From: UBA3537 sp038106885
GTDB taxonomy: Bacteria > Bacteroidota > Bacteroidia > Flavobacteriales > Flavobacteriaceae
Direction of reading: 5' to 3'
Length of the DNA: 27,928 nt
Assembly (NCBI GenBank): GCA_038106885.1
Contig: JAYNFX010000020.1
Coordinates: 1-27,928 of the forward strand
Shown here: in pieces, positions 1-10,600 of the stretch
How positions within the stretch are numbered: position 1 is the first letter of the stretch
Layout: each line of letters begins with the position of its first letter
Made by a program: the position numbers and the translations under genes
Notes under the pieces: model-generated
The model's input: the letters and a program-made list of their open reading frames with translations, nothing else
Database searches by the model: none
Told to the model about the DNA's origin: nothing

Positions 1-950
1 ATTATTTCAATAATGACCAAATAGTTTTAAAACTGAGTGAGCCGAATGGAAAAGTGTTACGCTATGGTGAGAATCCACATCAAAATGGATTTTTCTTTGG
101 GAAATTTGATGAAATATTTGAAAAATTAAATGGTAAAGAATTGAGCTATAACAACCTTCTTGACGTAGACGCAGCTGTCAATTTAATGAATGAATTTTTA
201 AACGAGCCACCAACTTTTGCTATTTTAAAACATAATAATGCTTGTGGATTAGCCCAAAGAACAACATTGGAGCAAGCATATAAAGATGCCCTTGCAGGGG
301 ATCCAGTATCAGCTTTTGGTGGAGTCTTGATTTGTAATACAGAAATTGATTTAGCTACTGCTGTAGAAATTCATAAGCTTTTTTGCGAAGTTGTAATTGC
401 CCCAGATTTCTGTACAGAAGCTTTAGAAATATTAGCTACAAAAAAGAATAGGATTTTACTAAAACAAAAACAAATAGAGCTTCCCAAGAGATTAATTCGT
501 ACATGTCTTAACGGATATCTTGTGCAAGATAAAGACAGTGTTACAGATTCATCGAATTTATTAGAAAAAGCAACACAACTAAGTCCTACAAATGATGAAA
601 TAACAGACTTAATTTTTGCATCAAAAATTTGTAAAAACACAAAATCTAACACTATTGTCTTGGCGAAGAATAAACAATTGTGCGCAAGTGGTACAGGGCA
701 AACTAGCAGGGTTGATGCATTAAATCAAGCAATCAATAAAGCAAAATCTTTTGGCTTTGATTTAAAAGGAGCTGTAATGGCTAGTGATGCATTTTTCCCA
801 TTCCCAGACTGTGTTGAAATTGCTGACAATGCTGGAGTAAAGGCCGTTATTCAGCCTGGTGGGTCAATAAAAGATCAATTAAGTATTGATTATTGCAATC
901 AAAATAATATAGCAATGGTCTTTACAAATACAAGGCATTTTAAACATTAA
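1..950 (+). CDS. purH: Bifunctional IMP cyclohydrolase / AICAR formyltransferase, 3' part (5' end outside window)
   Basis: PurH carries out the last two steps of de novo IMP synthesis in the cytoplasm: formyl transfer to AICAR, then cyclisation. The reading frame is open from base 3 with no stop, so the gene enters from the left edge and the GTG at 54 is an internal valine codon. What remains is the formyltransferase part: the LRYGENPHQ signature lies at its start, the catalytic LKHNNACG segment (Lys-His) follows, and the protein ends in the characteristic TRHFKH tail. The N-terminal cyclohydrolase domain is not in the window. The gene precedes mreB on the same strand, a common Bacteroidota arrangement. 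The 95-base gap to mreB contains a promoter-like element, so mreB need not depend on purH transcription. Identification is firm; only the 5' end is missing. Confidence 0.96.
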   Translation, partial: YFNNDQIVLKLSEPNGKVLRYGENPHQNGFFFGKFDEIFEKLNGKELSYNNLLDVDAAVNLMNEFLNEPPTFAILKHNNACGLAQRTTLEQAYKDALAGDPVSAFGGVLICNTEIDLATAVEIHKLFCEVVIAPDFCTEALEILATKKNRILLKQKQIELPKRLIRTCLNGYLVQDKDSVTDSSNLLEKATQLSPTNDEITDLIFASKICKNTKSNTIVLAKNKQLCASGTGQTSRVDALNQAINKAKSFGFDLKGAVMASDAFFPFPDCVEIADNAGVKAVIQPGGSIKDQLSIDYCNQNNIAMVFTNTRHFKH

Positions 951-1030
951 AAAAAGGAGAATTATATAGATTAACTATACTTTATTTTTATTACATTTAC
1001 AGTTAATCACATTTATTTCTTAACACATTA

Positions 1031-1045
1031 AATATTTGTTTATCT
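1031..1045 (+). promoter_or_regulatory. Putative -7 promoter element just upstream of mreB
   Basis: TAAATATTTG ends at 1038, and the ATG of mreB follows after seven bases. AATATTTG differs from the Bacteroidota -7 consensus TAnnTTTG at one base. The same ten bases followed by TTT precede the polyprenyl synthase gene on the minus strand. No clear -33 TTG was found. Transcription from here would start about three bases before the ATG. Confidence 0.35.
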
Positions 1046-2074
1046 ATGGGGTTTTTTGACTTCTTAACTGAGGAAATTGCCATTGATCTTGGTACAGCTA
1101 ATACCTTGATAATTCACAACGATAAAGTTATTGTTGACAGTCCTTCAATTGTTGCAAGAGACAGACAATCCGGTAAAATTATTGCCGTAGGAAAAGAAGC
1201 AAATTTAATGCAAGGAAAGACTCATGAAAACATCAAAACTATTCGACCATTGAAAGATGGTGTTATTGCTGACTTTGATGCTTCTGAACAAATGATTAGC
1301 ATGTTTATCAAAAACATCCCTGCTTTGAGAAAAAAATTATTCGCACCCTCCTTGCGAATGGTGATTTGTATACCATCAGGGATAACAGAAGTAGAAATGC
1401 GCGCAGTTAAAGAGTCTGCGGAAAGAGTTAATGGCAAAGAAGTTTATTTGATTCATGAACCAATGGCTGCAGCTATTGGTATTGGTGTAGATATTATGCA
1501 ACCCAAAGGGAATATGATAGTTGATATTGGAGGTGGTACCACTGAGATTGCTGTAATAGCTCTGGGCGGAATAGTTTGTGATAAATCTGTAAAAGTTGCG
1601 GGAGATGTATTCACTAACGATATCATATATTACATGAGAACTCAACACAACTTGTATGTTGGAGATCGTACAGCAGAAAAAATTAAAATACAAATTGGAG
1701 CTGCTACTGATGATTTAGAATTACCTCCAGAGGAAATGAATGTTCAAGGTCGTGATCTTCTAACTGGTAAACCAAAACAAGTTCAAATTTCACACAGAGA
1801 AATTTCAAAAGCTCTTGATAAATCTATTTTAAGAATTGAAGATTCTGTAATGGAAACTTTATCTCAAACTCCACCTGAACTTGCAGCTGACATATATAAT
1901 ACTGGAATTTACCTTGCTGGGGGAGGATCGATGCTAAGAGGTTTAGACAAAAGACTTTCACAAAAAACAGATCTTCCAGTCTATATTGCTGAAGACCCAT
2001 TAAGGGCAGTAGTTAGAGGAACTGGTATCGTTCTTAAAAATATCGTTAAATATAAAAGCGTATTGATCAAATAG
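1046..2074 (+). CDS. mreB: Rod shape-determining protein MreB (actin-like)
   Basis: MreB is a bacterial actin homologue that forms membrane-bound filaments and positions the elongation machinery of the cell wall. The 342-residue protein shows the actin-fold nucleotide sites: phosphate 1 motif DLGTANT at residues 14-20, phosphate 2 motif DIGGGTTE at 160-167, and an AGGGSML adenosine-region motif near residue 290. The N-terminal MGFFDFLTEE can supply an amphipathic membrane anchor. Length is normal for the family. It is first in a tight series with mreC (10 bases), mreD, mrdA and rodA, which are all the partners of the elongasome. The ATG at 1046 is chosen because the protein begins just before the conserved first strand and a promoter-like element lies directly upstream. 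No ribosome binding site is visible. Confidence 0.97.
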   Translation: MGFFDFLTEEIAIDLGTANTLIIHNDKVIVDSPSIVARDRQSGKIIAVGKEANLMQGKTHENIKTIRPLKDGVIADFDASEQMISMFIKNIPALRKKLFAPSLRMVICIPSGITEVEMRAVKESAERVNGKEVYLIHEPMAAAIGIGVDIMQPKGNMIVDIGGGTTEIAVIALGGIVCDKSVKVAGDVFTNDIIYYMRTQHNLYVGDRTAEKIKIQIGAATDDLELPPEEMNVQGRDLLTGKPKQVQISHREISKALDKSILRIEDSVMETLSQTPPELAADIYNTGIYLAGGGSMLRGLDKRLSQKTDLPVYIAEDPLRAVVRGTGIVLKNIVKYKSVLIK

Positions 2075-2084
2075 ACATTAAGCG

Positions 2085-2885
2085 ATGCAACAACTCCTTA
2101 ATTTCTTTCTTAAATTTAGAAATTTAATTCTTTTCTTAATTCTTCTTAATATTTCTCTAGCTCTAACTGTAAATGTTCATGACTACCATAAAAGTAAATT
2201 ATTAAACTTTACATCAACTATAACAGGATCTATTCATAATGTTTTTTCAGGGATATCAAGTTACTTTAACTTAAAAAATGAAAATAAAATTTTACTTTTA
2301 GAAAATAACAGACTCAAAGAGCTTGAATTTAACACAAATAGAAGTCAAGATAATTTAACTTTAGTTAACAATGAATACAAAGTAACATCAGCAACTGTAA
2401 TAAAAAACAGCTATTCCTTGACAAAGAATTATCTAATTCTAAATAGAGGAAGTGATAGTCTTATAAATGAAGATCTGGGTGTTGTTACATCAAATGGCAT
2501 TGTTGGTGTAATTGACAAAGTTTCTAATAAATATTCACGGGTTATTTCACTTTTAAATACAAATAGTAAAATCAATGCTAAACTAAAAAAAAGTAATCAT
2601 TTTGGTACATTAGAATGGAATGGTAAAAATTCAAATATTGTACAATTACTAGATATTCAAGACCTAGTCGAATTGACAATTGGAGATACAATAGTAACAA
2701 GCGGTTATTCATCAATATTCCCTGAAAATATCCCTATTGGTTCAATAAAATCATTTAAATTAAATGACACAAAAGATCTTTTTGTAATAGATGTTAAGCT
2801 ATTTAACGATATGACTAATTTGAGACATGTTCATATAATTGAAAATTTAGATATTAAAGAAATAGAAAATTTAAACAATGAATAG
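2085..2885 (+). CDS. mreC: Rod shape-determining protein MreC
   Basis: MreC is an inner-membrane protein with a large periplasmic domain that links MreB filaments to PBP2 and RodA. The 266-residue product has a short cytoplasmic N-terminus, one membrane segment at about residues 13-32, and a coiled-coil stretch at about 60-95 (KNENKILLLENNRLKELEF). The beta-rich periplasmic domain follows, with the recognisable GVVTSNGIVGVIDKVS and GDTIVTSGYSSIFPENIPIG segments. The latter is a family hallmark. It starts 10 bases after mreB and overlaps mreD by eight bases (2878-2885), so it is part of the mre operon and probably translationally coupled to mreD. Nothing appears truncated. Confidence 0.94.
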   Translation: MQQLLNFFLKFRNLILFLILLNISLALTVNVHDYHKSKLLNFTSTITGSIHNVFSGISSYFNLKNENKILLLENNRLKELEFNTNRSQDNLTLVNNEYKVTSATVIKNSYSLTKNYLILNRGSDSLINEDLGVVTSNGIVGVIDKVSNKYSRVISLLNTNSKINAKLKKSNHFGTLEWNGKNSNIVQLLDIQDLVELTIGDTIVTSGYSSIFPENIPIGSIKSFKLNDTKDLFVIDVKLFNDMTNLRHVHIIENLDIKEIENLNNE

Positions 2886-3378
2886 TACTTTAACAATTAA
2901 TATTATTCGTTTTGTTACACTTATCATATTACAAATATTGATATGTAATCAATTGAATTTTTTAGGTAGCTTAAACCCTTTTGTTTATGTATTATTTATA
3001 ATTCTATACCCAATCGGAAGTAATAGAATGAATTTCATTTTCATTTCTTTTTTAATTGGATTAATTATAGATTTATTTCTAGATACTGGTGGAGTTCATG
3101 CTGCGGCTACAGTATGTATTGCATACGCTCGTCCACTAATCTTAAAATTTTCATTTGGAGCAGCCTATGAATACCAAGCTATTAAAATGAATGAATCTGA
3201 GGTATCACAACGTCTAATTTACTTCATCATAATAATACTATTACACCATATTATTTTGTTTATGTTACTATACTTTAACCTAAATAGCATAAGCATAATA
3301 ATCTACAAAATATTAGCTGTGAGTATTTTTACATTTATTGTTACAGTACTTTTAAATACAATATTTAGCAAGAATTAA
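2878..3378 (+). CDS. mreD: Rod shape-determining protein MreD
   Basis: MreD is a small polytopic inner-membrane partner of MreC. This 166-residue protein is almost entirely hydrophobic, with roughly five predicted membrane segments beginning near residue 8. It contains the Bacteroidota-type motif LIIDLFLDTGGVHAAATVCIA (residues about 62-82) and a positively charged loop after it. Identification rests on size, hydrophobic pattern and position between mreC and mrdA; sequence conservation in this family is low. The start overlaps the end of mreC, and its stop TAA overlaps the ATG of mrdA as TAATG. Such overlaps favour translational coupling in a genome with few Shine-Dalgarno sites. Confidence 0.9.
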   Translation: MNSTLTINIIRFVTLIILQILICNQLNFLGSLNPFVYVLFIILYPIGSNRMNFIFISFLIGLIIDLFLDTGGVHAAATVCIAYARPLILKFSFGAAYEYQAIKMNESEVSQRLIYFIIIILLHHIILFMLLYFNLNSISIIIYKILAVSIFTFIVTVLLNTIFSKN

Positions 3379-5029
3379 TGATACGTAAATACCTGCTTTT
3401 ATCAATTGTTATTCTCACAGGGTTTTGTTTTTTAGGACGTTTATTTTACCTTCAAATTATTGAACCTGATAGCAATTCAATTGAAAGTGATAATGCCATA
3501 AGAAAAGTATATAAATACCCCAAACGTGGACATATTTATGATAGAAATGGCAGATTACTAGTAGCAAACCAACCAACATATGATATAATAGTTGTCCCGA
3601 ATGAATTAGAGGCTATTGACACATTGTTATTTTGCAATCTATTAAAAATAAAAAAAGAAAAGTTTTTAAAATCAATTTCAAGAGCCGAACGATATTCAAA
3701 AAGATTACCTTCAGTATTTCTTTCTCAAATTTCAAAAGAAGACTATGCATTTCTTTCAGAGAAGTTGAGAAAATTTAAAGGATTCTATATAACAAAAAGA
3801 TCAGCTCGAGACTATCAAACTGAAATTGGCGCAAATGTCCTTGGCTATATTGCTGAGGTCAATCCAGATAATCTGAACAAAGACACCTATTATAAGTTTG
3901 GAGATTTAATTGGAAAACAGGGTGTTGAAAAATCTTACGAGAAAGCACTTCGCGGAGTTAAAGGAGTTAATTACATCCAAAAAGACATTTATAATAGAGA
4001 TATTGGTCCATATAAAAATGGAAAGTTTGATACTTTACCAATTCCAGGAAAAGACATAAAGCTAACCATTGATTCTGATCTACAAGCTTATGGAGAATTA
4101 TTAATGAAAAATAAAATGGGTGGAATTGTTGCAATTGAACCAAGTTCTGGAGAATTATTAAGCCTTGTTTCAGCTCCTTCTTATAATCCTGCATTACTGG
4201 TTGGGAGGGAGAGATCAAAAAACTATATGAAACTTTTTAACGATTCAATTCATCTTCCACTTTTTGATAAATCACTTATTAGAATGCATGTTCCAGGTTC
4301 TCCGTTTAAAACATTGGTTGCACTTACAGCACTTCATGAAAAAACTATAACTGAAAAAGAAGTTATTTTTTGTGATAATAAATATGTTTATGGTAGAAAT
4401 CGCCGAATAATGAAATGCCATTGTGGAGGAGGTTACAGAAATTTATCGTCTGCAATTAGCAATTCATGTAATTCATATTTTGCTATGGCATTTAGAAAAA
4501 CCATTGATAAATATAAAAATGCTTCAGAATCAATGGATATATGGAGTGATCATATTAAAAGTTTTGGGTTAGGAGAATTTCTTGGAAATGATTTATCTGT
4601 TGGTAAAAAGGGTAATATTCCTGATGGAGAATATTATGATAAATGGTATCCAGATTTCAAATGGGGTCCAACTACAATTATTTCTAATGCTATTGGTCAA
4701 GGAGAGATATTGGTCACTCCCATTCAATTAGCAAATATGACAGCTGCAATTGCCAATAAAGGACATTATTTTACTCCTCACATAATTAAATCTATTCAAG
4801 GAGAGGCAATCAATAATAAATTTACTACCAAAATTAATACAACTATTGATTCAAAGTATTTTGACCCCGTAATTGAGGGCATGTCAAAAGTATACACAAA
4901 TGGTACAGCAAGTTTTTTGAAAATACCAGGAATTAGTGTATGTGGAAAAACTGGTACTGCAGAAAACTTCACTAAAATAAATGGAGTAAAAACACAGTTA
5001 ACAGATCACTCAATTTTTATTGCTTTTGC
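3378..5029 (+). CDS. mrdA: Penicillin-binding protein 2 (peptidoglycan transpeptidase), 3' end lost in assembly gap
   Basis: PBP2 is the class B transpeptidase that crosslinks peptidoglycan during cell elongation, paired with the glycosyltransferase RodA. The 550 visible residues show an N-terminal membrane anchor (about 5-25), the PBP dimerisation domain with RGHIYDRNGRLLVANQPTYD at about 50-70, and the transpeptidase domain. All three catalytic motifs are present: SPFK with nucleophile Ser308 and Lys311, S363-C-N365, and KTG at 524-526. The sequence stops at IFIAFA, just where the family continues with the final beta strands, so perhaps 60-80 residues are hidden by the N run at 5030. ATG 3378 overlaps the mreD stop as TAATG. 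Read straight through the Ns, the frame appears fused to RodA; that is an assembly artefact. Confidence 0.94.
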
Positions 5030-5129
5030 NNNNNNNNNNNNNNNNNNNNNNNNNNNNNNNNNNNNNNNNNNNNNNNNNNNNNNNNNNNNNNNNNNNNNNN
5101 NNNNNNNNNNNNNNNNNNNNNNNNNNNNN
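5030..5129. other. Assembly gap of exactly 100 Ns
   Basis: One hundred consecutive Ns separate the truncated 3' end of mrdA from the truncated 5' end of rodA. Exactly 100 is a usual placeholder for a scaffold join of unknown size. Judged from what is missing of the two proteins (PBP2 C-terminus and about 30 residues of RodA), the real distance is probably a few hundred bases. No stop or start codon between the two genes can be seen. Confidence 0.98.
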
Positions 5130-6302
5130 GAATTTAGCTCATATATTGATATATCTAAACCCTTTGGAAAACAATTAGTTTTTATTGGTCTTTCATTAAT
5201 ATTAATATTTTTCATTCTTGCTATTGAAGCAAAGTTTTATGAACGTTTTGCAAGTATTATATACCTTTTATCAATTATTTCCTTACTAGGATTATTTATA
5301 TTTGGTAAAAAGGTAAATGGGGCTTTATCATGGTATGAAGTTGGCGGATTTACTTTTCAACCAAGTGAATTTGCCAAATTTGCAACCACGCTTGGATTAG
5401 CAAAATATATAAGTGACCTTCAAACCAATATCAAGGAAATAGGTGATCAATTTCGAGCAAGTATTATTATTTTGGTTCCATCAATATTAATCTTGATGCA
5501 AAATGATGCTGGTAGTACTATTGTTTTTATGTCATTAATTTTTGTATTTTACAGAGAAGGAATACCTCAAAAATATCTATTAATCGCATTTACTTTATTA
5601 ATTATTTCAATTGTAACTCTAAAATTTTCTGCTTTATCAACATGTTTTGCTGTTAGTATTTTGGTAATAATCTATCAATTTTTTGTCAAAAAAAAGAAAA
5701 AAAGAAAATTTGGAATAACAACTGCAGTTATAATAGTTACTTGCTGTATTAGCTTTGCTACTGAATGGAGTTATAATAATGTTCTTCAAAAACATCATCA
5801 AGATAGAATTGGTTTGTGGCTAAGACTAGAAAACGATCCGATCAAATTGAAAGCAATGAAGCGGAGCATTTCTTATAATTTAAATGAATCTGAAAAAGCA
5901 ATAAGTGCTGGGGGTGTTTTTGGCAAAGGCTTTAACGAAGGTACTCGTACTAAAGGTAAATTTGTTCCTGAACAACATACAGACTACATTTTTAGTACGG
6001 TTGCTGAAGAATGGGGGTTTTTGGGGAGTAGTATTGTTGTGATATTATTTATGTTTTTGATAATTAGGATAATAATACTAGCAGAGCAAAATAAATCACA
6101 GTTCAATAGAACTTATGGATATGGTGTTGCATCAATCATATTCATTCATTTCTTGATAAATATAGGAATGGTCATGGGGCTAATTCCGACAATAGGCATA
6201 CCATTACCATTCTTTAGCTATGGAGGTTCTGGGCTGATTGGCTTTACTATTTTAATTTTTATATTTTTAAAACTTAATGCTAGTAGACTGAATACTTGGT
6301 AA
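5130..6302 (+). CDS. rodA: Rod shape-determining protein RodA (SEDS peptidoglycan glycosyltransferase), 5' end lost in gap
   Basis: RodA is the SEDS-family glycosyltransferase that polymerises lipid II into glycan strands with PBP2. From 5130 to the stop at 6300-6302 the frame encodes about 390 residues with multiple membrane helices. SEDS signatures are clear: SWYEVGGFTFQPSEFAKFA near the start, a long cytoplasmic or periplasmic loop carrying GKGFNEGTRTKGKFVPEQHTD (the catalytic-loop region), and the C-terminal GIPLPFFSYGGSGL motif. The first helix and start codon lie inside the N run, so the coding start is unknown. The gene closes the mre operon; its stop is only two bases from the stop of convergent gldC. 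Confidence 0.94.
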   Translation, partial: EFSSYIDISKPFGKQLVFIGLSLILIFFILAIEAKFYERFASIIYLLSIISLLGLFIFGKKVNGALSWYEVGGFTFQPSEFAKFATTLGLAKYISDLQTNIKEIGDQFRASIIILVPSILILMQNDAGSTIVFMSLIFVFYREGIPQKYLLIAFTLLIISIVTLKFSALSTCFAVSILVIIYQFFVKKKKKRKFGITTAVIIVTCCISFATEWSYNNVLQKHHQDRIGLWLRLENDPIKLKAMKRSISYNLNESEKAISAGGVFGKGFNEGTRTKGKFVPEQHTDYIFSTVAEEWGFLGSSIVVILFMFLIIRIIILAEQNKSQFNRTYGYGVASIIFIHFLINIGMVMGLIPTIGIPLPFFSYGGSGLIGFTILIFIFLKLNASRLNTW

Positions 6303-6304
6303 GA

Positions 6305-6643
6305 TTAATTCTTTTTTATGTCAAGTTTTTCTGCAAAATAATCACAAAAATCTTTCATTGTTGCACTCATTTTCTCATCTTGAGTTGAACGCAAAAAAGT
6401 GTCTGACATTGTAATTAATGTTTGATGAAAAAACATTTTCATTTCATCAACTGGCATGTCTTTAGTCCAAAGATCAACTCTTAATGATTCTCTGTTTTTA
6501 GAATCCCATACGGATAAAAAAATTGCTTTAGTTTCTTCATTTTCAATACCTCCATCCTCAGCAGACCATTTTAATTTCTCAGGAATTTTATTTTCGTCAA
6601 GTTGTACTAACAATTCAATTTTAGAATTATATTTTTTAGCCAT
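6305..6643 (-). CDS. gldC: Gliding motility protein GldC
   Basis: GldC is a small protein encoded in gliding bacteroidetes and usually paired with gldB; its biochemical role is not settled. The 112-residue product has no signal peptide. It matches the family in length and in the segments KIPEKLKWSAEDGG and AIFLSVWDSKNRESLRVDLW, with a helical C-terminal half containing MFFHQTLITMSDTFLRST. Its ATG overlaps the gldB stop as TAATG, so the two are translated from one message and are probably coupled. Its stop lies two bases from the rodA stop on the other strand, leaving no room for a conventional terminator between the convergent genes. Confidence 0.93.
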   Translation of the reverse strand: MAKKYNSKIELLVQLDENKIPEKLKWSAEDGGIENEETKAIFLSVWDSKNRESLRVDLWTKDMPVDEMKMFFHQTLITMSDTFLRSTQDEKMSATMKDFCDYFAEKLDIKKN

Positions 6644-7617
6644 TATTTTTTTGGTTTAAATTTTGCGTTTTTAAAAATATATTGTGAATCTGATTGCAAC
6701 ATATTCACCAATTTAATATCATTATTCTTCATGAATGACTTAACTATCTTCCATCCAATGTATATCCCCAGTGAAGATGGTGACTCACTATCAAGTTCCA
6801 GATTAAAACGAGAAAAAGGACCTCTAGCAATAAACCGATCATACAATTTTGAGTTGTTATCATAAAGTATTTCGTTTTCGATAAAATACTGCCATATATA
6901 AAACTCATTATCCTCTGCCCAATTGAGTTCATCAGCAGTATAACCTATTTTAGAATACTCCTCTGACTTAGGCAACCAAAGATCTTTTAAATACATTTTT
7001 TTTCCTTGATAAATTAACTCGTCAAGAAATATCTCTCTAACAGGCTGGTTAATCATTTTAGATGCATATTTATCAGCCAGATCAACCACAATTTGATTTT
7101 TGTTTAAGTTTTTTCTTATGTGTTTATAAAAACTTGTATAAAAAACATGCTCAGACCCAAGGTAATTATCTATTCCAATTAAAACTATGGTATCTGTGAC
7201 TATGACTTTATTCCTATAATCAACATCTGAAAAAACAGTTATTAAGCGTGGTTTTTTTAAAGACGGATTGTAATATTTAATGTGTTTATAAAGAGATGAC
7301 AAATCATCTTCAATTGAACTAAAATCTAAAAAAACACTATCAACAGAAGATTTTATTAATTTTTGTATTGAATCATCTTTCCTTTGAAGTAAAATTGAAT
7401 CTGGAATATTATTTGGAAATAAAAAAGGAAAATCATCTTTGTAACTATAAAATTCACCTTCATTTGATTCCATAAATAATTTATCAAAACGCTCAACATT
7501 AACATTAAAATTAAGCCTATTAATTTCTTTTTCTAATTCAGAGTTTTGGTTACATGAACTAACCCCAAAAAAAGCTAACATAACTAAACTGTATGAATAT
7601 CTTACAGATAAAATCAT
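6643..7617 (-). CDS. gldB: Gliding motility lipoprotein GldB
   Basis: GldB is an envelope lipoprotein required for gliding in Flavobacterium and linked functionally to the Gld/T9SS apparatus. The 324-residue protein begins with an Arg-containing n-region, a hydrophobic stretch and a lipobox VSSC with the acyl-acceptor Cys22. The mature part has family-typical segments such as INRLNFNVNVERFDKLF near residues 33-49 and GPFSRFNLELDSESPSSLGI toward the C-terminus; the latter, with the following GWKIVKSFM, is the most conserved portion. It overlaps gldC as TAATG and lies 77 bases downstream of a large T9SS cargo gene on the same strand. In other flavobacteria gldB and gldC commonly sit close to nadE, dnaG and a LuxR regulator, as they do here apart from the inserted adhesin. 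Confidence 0.93.
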   Translation of the reverse strand: MILSVRYSYSLVMLAFFGVSSCNQNSELEKEINRLNFNVNVERFDKLFMESNEGEFYSYKDDFPFLFPNNIPDSILLQRKDDSIQKLIKSSVDSVFLDFSSIEDDLSSLYKHIKYYNPSLKKPRLITVFSDVDYRNKVIVTDTIVLIGIDNYLGSEHVFYTSFYKHIRKNLNKNQIVVDLADKYASKMINQPVREIFLDELIYQGKKMYLKDLWLPKSEEYSKIGYTADELNWAEDNEFYIWQYFIENEILYDNNSKLYDRFIARGPFSRFNLELDSESPSSLGIYIGWKIVKSFMKNNDIKLVNMLQSDSQYIFKNAKFKPKK

Positions 7618-7694
7618 TATTTACATTTAAAAGTATAGTAATTGCCCACAAAAATAATCATAACCAGCGAATATGAGTGATATATAATTAAGAT

Positions 7695-10600
7695 TTAGCG
7701 TCTTAACGTAAAATGACCCGTCCTTGATAAAACTGTATTATCAGATCTAACCAATTCAATACGATACCAATAGTCATTAGTAGGAAGCTTAATGCCATTG
7801 TAAGTTCCATCCCAAAAATTCTGATTTAAGCTCATATTTTTTAATAATTTACCAAATCGATTAAATATTGAGATGCTTGAAAAAATATAATCTCCAGAAA
7901 CTACTCCCTTAATTTCCCAAACATCATTATAACCGTCATTATTTGGTGTGAAGAAATTCGGTATATATATCACTGGAATAACAATTGAAATTTCCTCACA
8001 TTGCAATTCATCTCTAACATATAAATTATAAAACCCTCCTGTGAGCTGATCAAAATATCCTTGATCTTGATAAGGGCCTAAAATATTTCCATTTTCATCA
8101 ATTAATTGAAATTCATAGTTTGAACTACCAAGTGATGTTTCATTAATAAAAATTGAATTATTTGAAGTTGCCTCAACAATTGTAATATCATCCATTGATA
8201 TAGTTGGGCCATCTGATTCAAAAACTTCAAAGAATTGAGAAAAAGAACAACTTCCGTTTAAATTAGAAACAGTTACTTGATATAAACCTAATTGATTAAC
8301 CCAAAGTTCTGGTTGTGAAGTCTCGACTATGGAACTATCTGGAAGATCCCAAACGTATTGATAATTAGTTGTTGAGCTTTGTAAATCCAATTGAATCAAT
8401 TCAGAATCTCCTCCACAAATTACCACATCTTCAACTGAAAAATCAGTATTTGAATTGACAATAAATTGAACTTGAGTTTCATCATTATCACAGAACCCGT
8501 TAAACACAGTAGCTGTAATTGTTTGCGAGGTGGTATAAAATATTTCTGGAAATGGACTAGTTATTAAAACCCCATTTGCGTCCTGCAAAGGATTACCAAA
8601 TGCGTCTGTGTATTCTACAGAAACATTAGTTTGACCAGCTAATATTGAAGTTTCTAAACTTGAGGTGTCAAATGTAAATAACCCATCATTATTATTGTCA
8701 CAAACTTCATAGCTTGAAACTGTATTTGCAGTTGGTATATTTATAAATTGAATATTGAATTCACCAATATCATAACAATAACTACTATTATTTGTTATTT
8801 TATAAAAAATAGTTTGAAGACCTGTTATGCTAGAAATATTTGAAATTGTTGAGATACCACTTTCAGCATCAGAATTACTTAAAAAATATTCAACTGAAAA
8901 AAAATCCGGCAATTGTTCACCTAAGATTTCATCTGTAAACTCAATATCTAAATCAATATTTGATACTTCTCCAGCCTCAATACAAAAGTATGTGTTAATT
9001 GGGGTATTTAAAACAGGTAGAGGTTCGATAATTAAATCTATTAACGATCCCATTCCAATACAAGAATTGTCAATATCAGAATCAATTCTTACCCAAATGG
9101 CTTGATCTTCACCAGTATCATTTTCATAACTATTAATATTTTGTATTGAGTTAATTTCTGATAACGCATCTGTTTCAGATTCGTAATAAGATACTGATAA
9201 TGATTGGTCAGAAGGAAATAATTCTAAAATCATTGTCTCAGAGTCGCTAAAATCAAAAACTGTAATTCCAGTTGAATCATCGTAACATTTTTTGTAAGGA
9301 TTTATAGAAAAGTCATCTGGAATCTGAGTTGTAGACACAAATAGCTCAAGTTCAGAAACCATAAAACATCCGCTTTGAGTTTCAACACGAACAAAAATAA
9401 TATTAGGATTAATTGGTGTATCAGAATTTATGTTTTGATAACTTACTGGGTCGACAATAAAATTAGAATCACCATTCTCGGCGTCAATTAAATTATGATA
9501 ATAGAAAAATGATTCGTCTAAATGATTTGAGGAAATAAGTGAATTTGCCTCATTCAAATTAAAAGTTGTAATTCCATCAGTGTCTTGATCACATTGAAAA
9601 AGACTTACATAAGATTGAACAACTGGTAAAGGATTAACTACAAGTTGAATTGGAGTTGAAAAAATTGATTGACAAATCAAGTCATCTCGTGTCATTTTAG
9701 CTCTAAAAAATGTATTTGAAAGTTCAGTTTGAGCACTTGCTATAATTAGTGTACTTGTAAAAATTCCTTGAAAACCTGGTGTAGATTCCAGGATATCATT
9801 CCATGATATTCCACCATCAGAGCTAAATTCCCATGATATCATATCAAACTCGTCAGAATTTGGCTCAAAATTAATTTCTAAATCAATGCTATCACTCTCA
9901 CAGACATATTCAGGTGAAACTGAGATTATTGGAACAATTTCTACATAATCTTGATAGTCATATAAACCATCTGAATTAGTATCAATAGCTTGATTATATC
10001 CGTTTCCTCCAATAACTAATCCATTTAAATCAATTCCAGTACCATTTAAAATACCCTGAAAGCCTTCAAAACCAGCTTCATCTACATCAAAACAACCATC
10101 TGCATCCGAATCGAGTTGAATGAAATCTGGAATACCATTTAAATCAGAATCAATTGGAACTATAGCCTCTGAAACATCTGAAGCACCATTATTATTTAAA
10201 TCCACAAATCCTAAGTCTATTTGGCCATTATTGTCTAAATCTAAAGTATTGAACCCTATTCCTGCTTCGAATAAATCATACAATCCGTCATTATCACTAT
10301 CTAAATCTAAAAAGTCAAAAACCAAATCTAAATCAGAATCAATTGGATTAATAGCATTGTCATGATACCCATCAAGATTAGTATCATTTAAAATTAAATC
10401 ATCAACTCTACCATCTTGGTCTATATCAAGAGATCCATTAGAACTTTCAATAATATCATATACTCCATCATTATCACTATCTAAATCAAAAACATCAGTG
10501 ATAGAATCTAAATCCGAGTCAATAAATTTACAAGCTTGAGTCAATTGAAAAGAAACATCATTGATATTGGAATCTGAATTATTTATGTAATTAATTTTAA

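Noticed and set aside
953..960. AAGGAGA after the purH stop, resembling a Shine-Dalgarno
   Set aside because: No start codon follows at a usable distance; the mreB ATG is 86 bases away.
3378..6302. A single 974-residue PBP2-RodA fusion protein
   Set aside because: The frame is continuous only because the 100 Ns at 5030-5129 are read as unknown residues; both proteins lack conserved ends at the gap.
10120..10365. An 81-residue plus-strand frame opposite the calcium repeats
   Set aside because: It is a shadow of the repetitive acidic coding sequence on the other strand, and its Ser/Lys-rich composition is the complement of DxDxDG codons.
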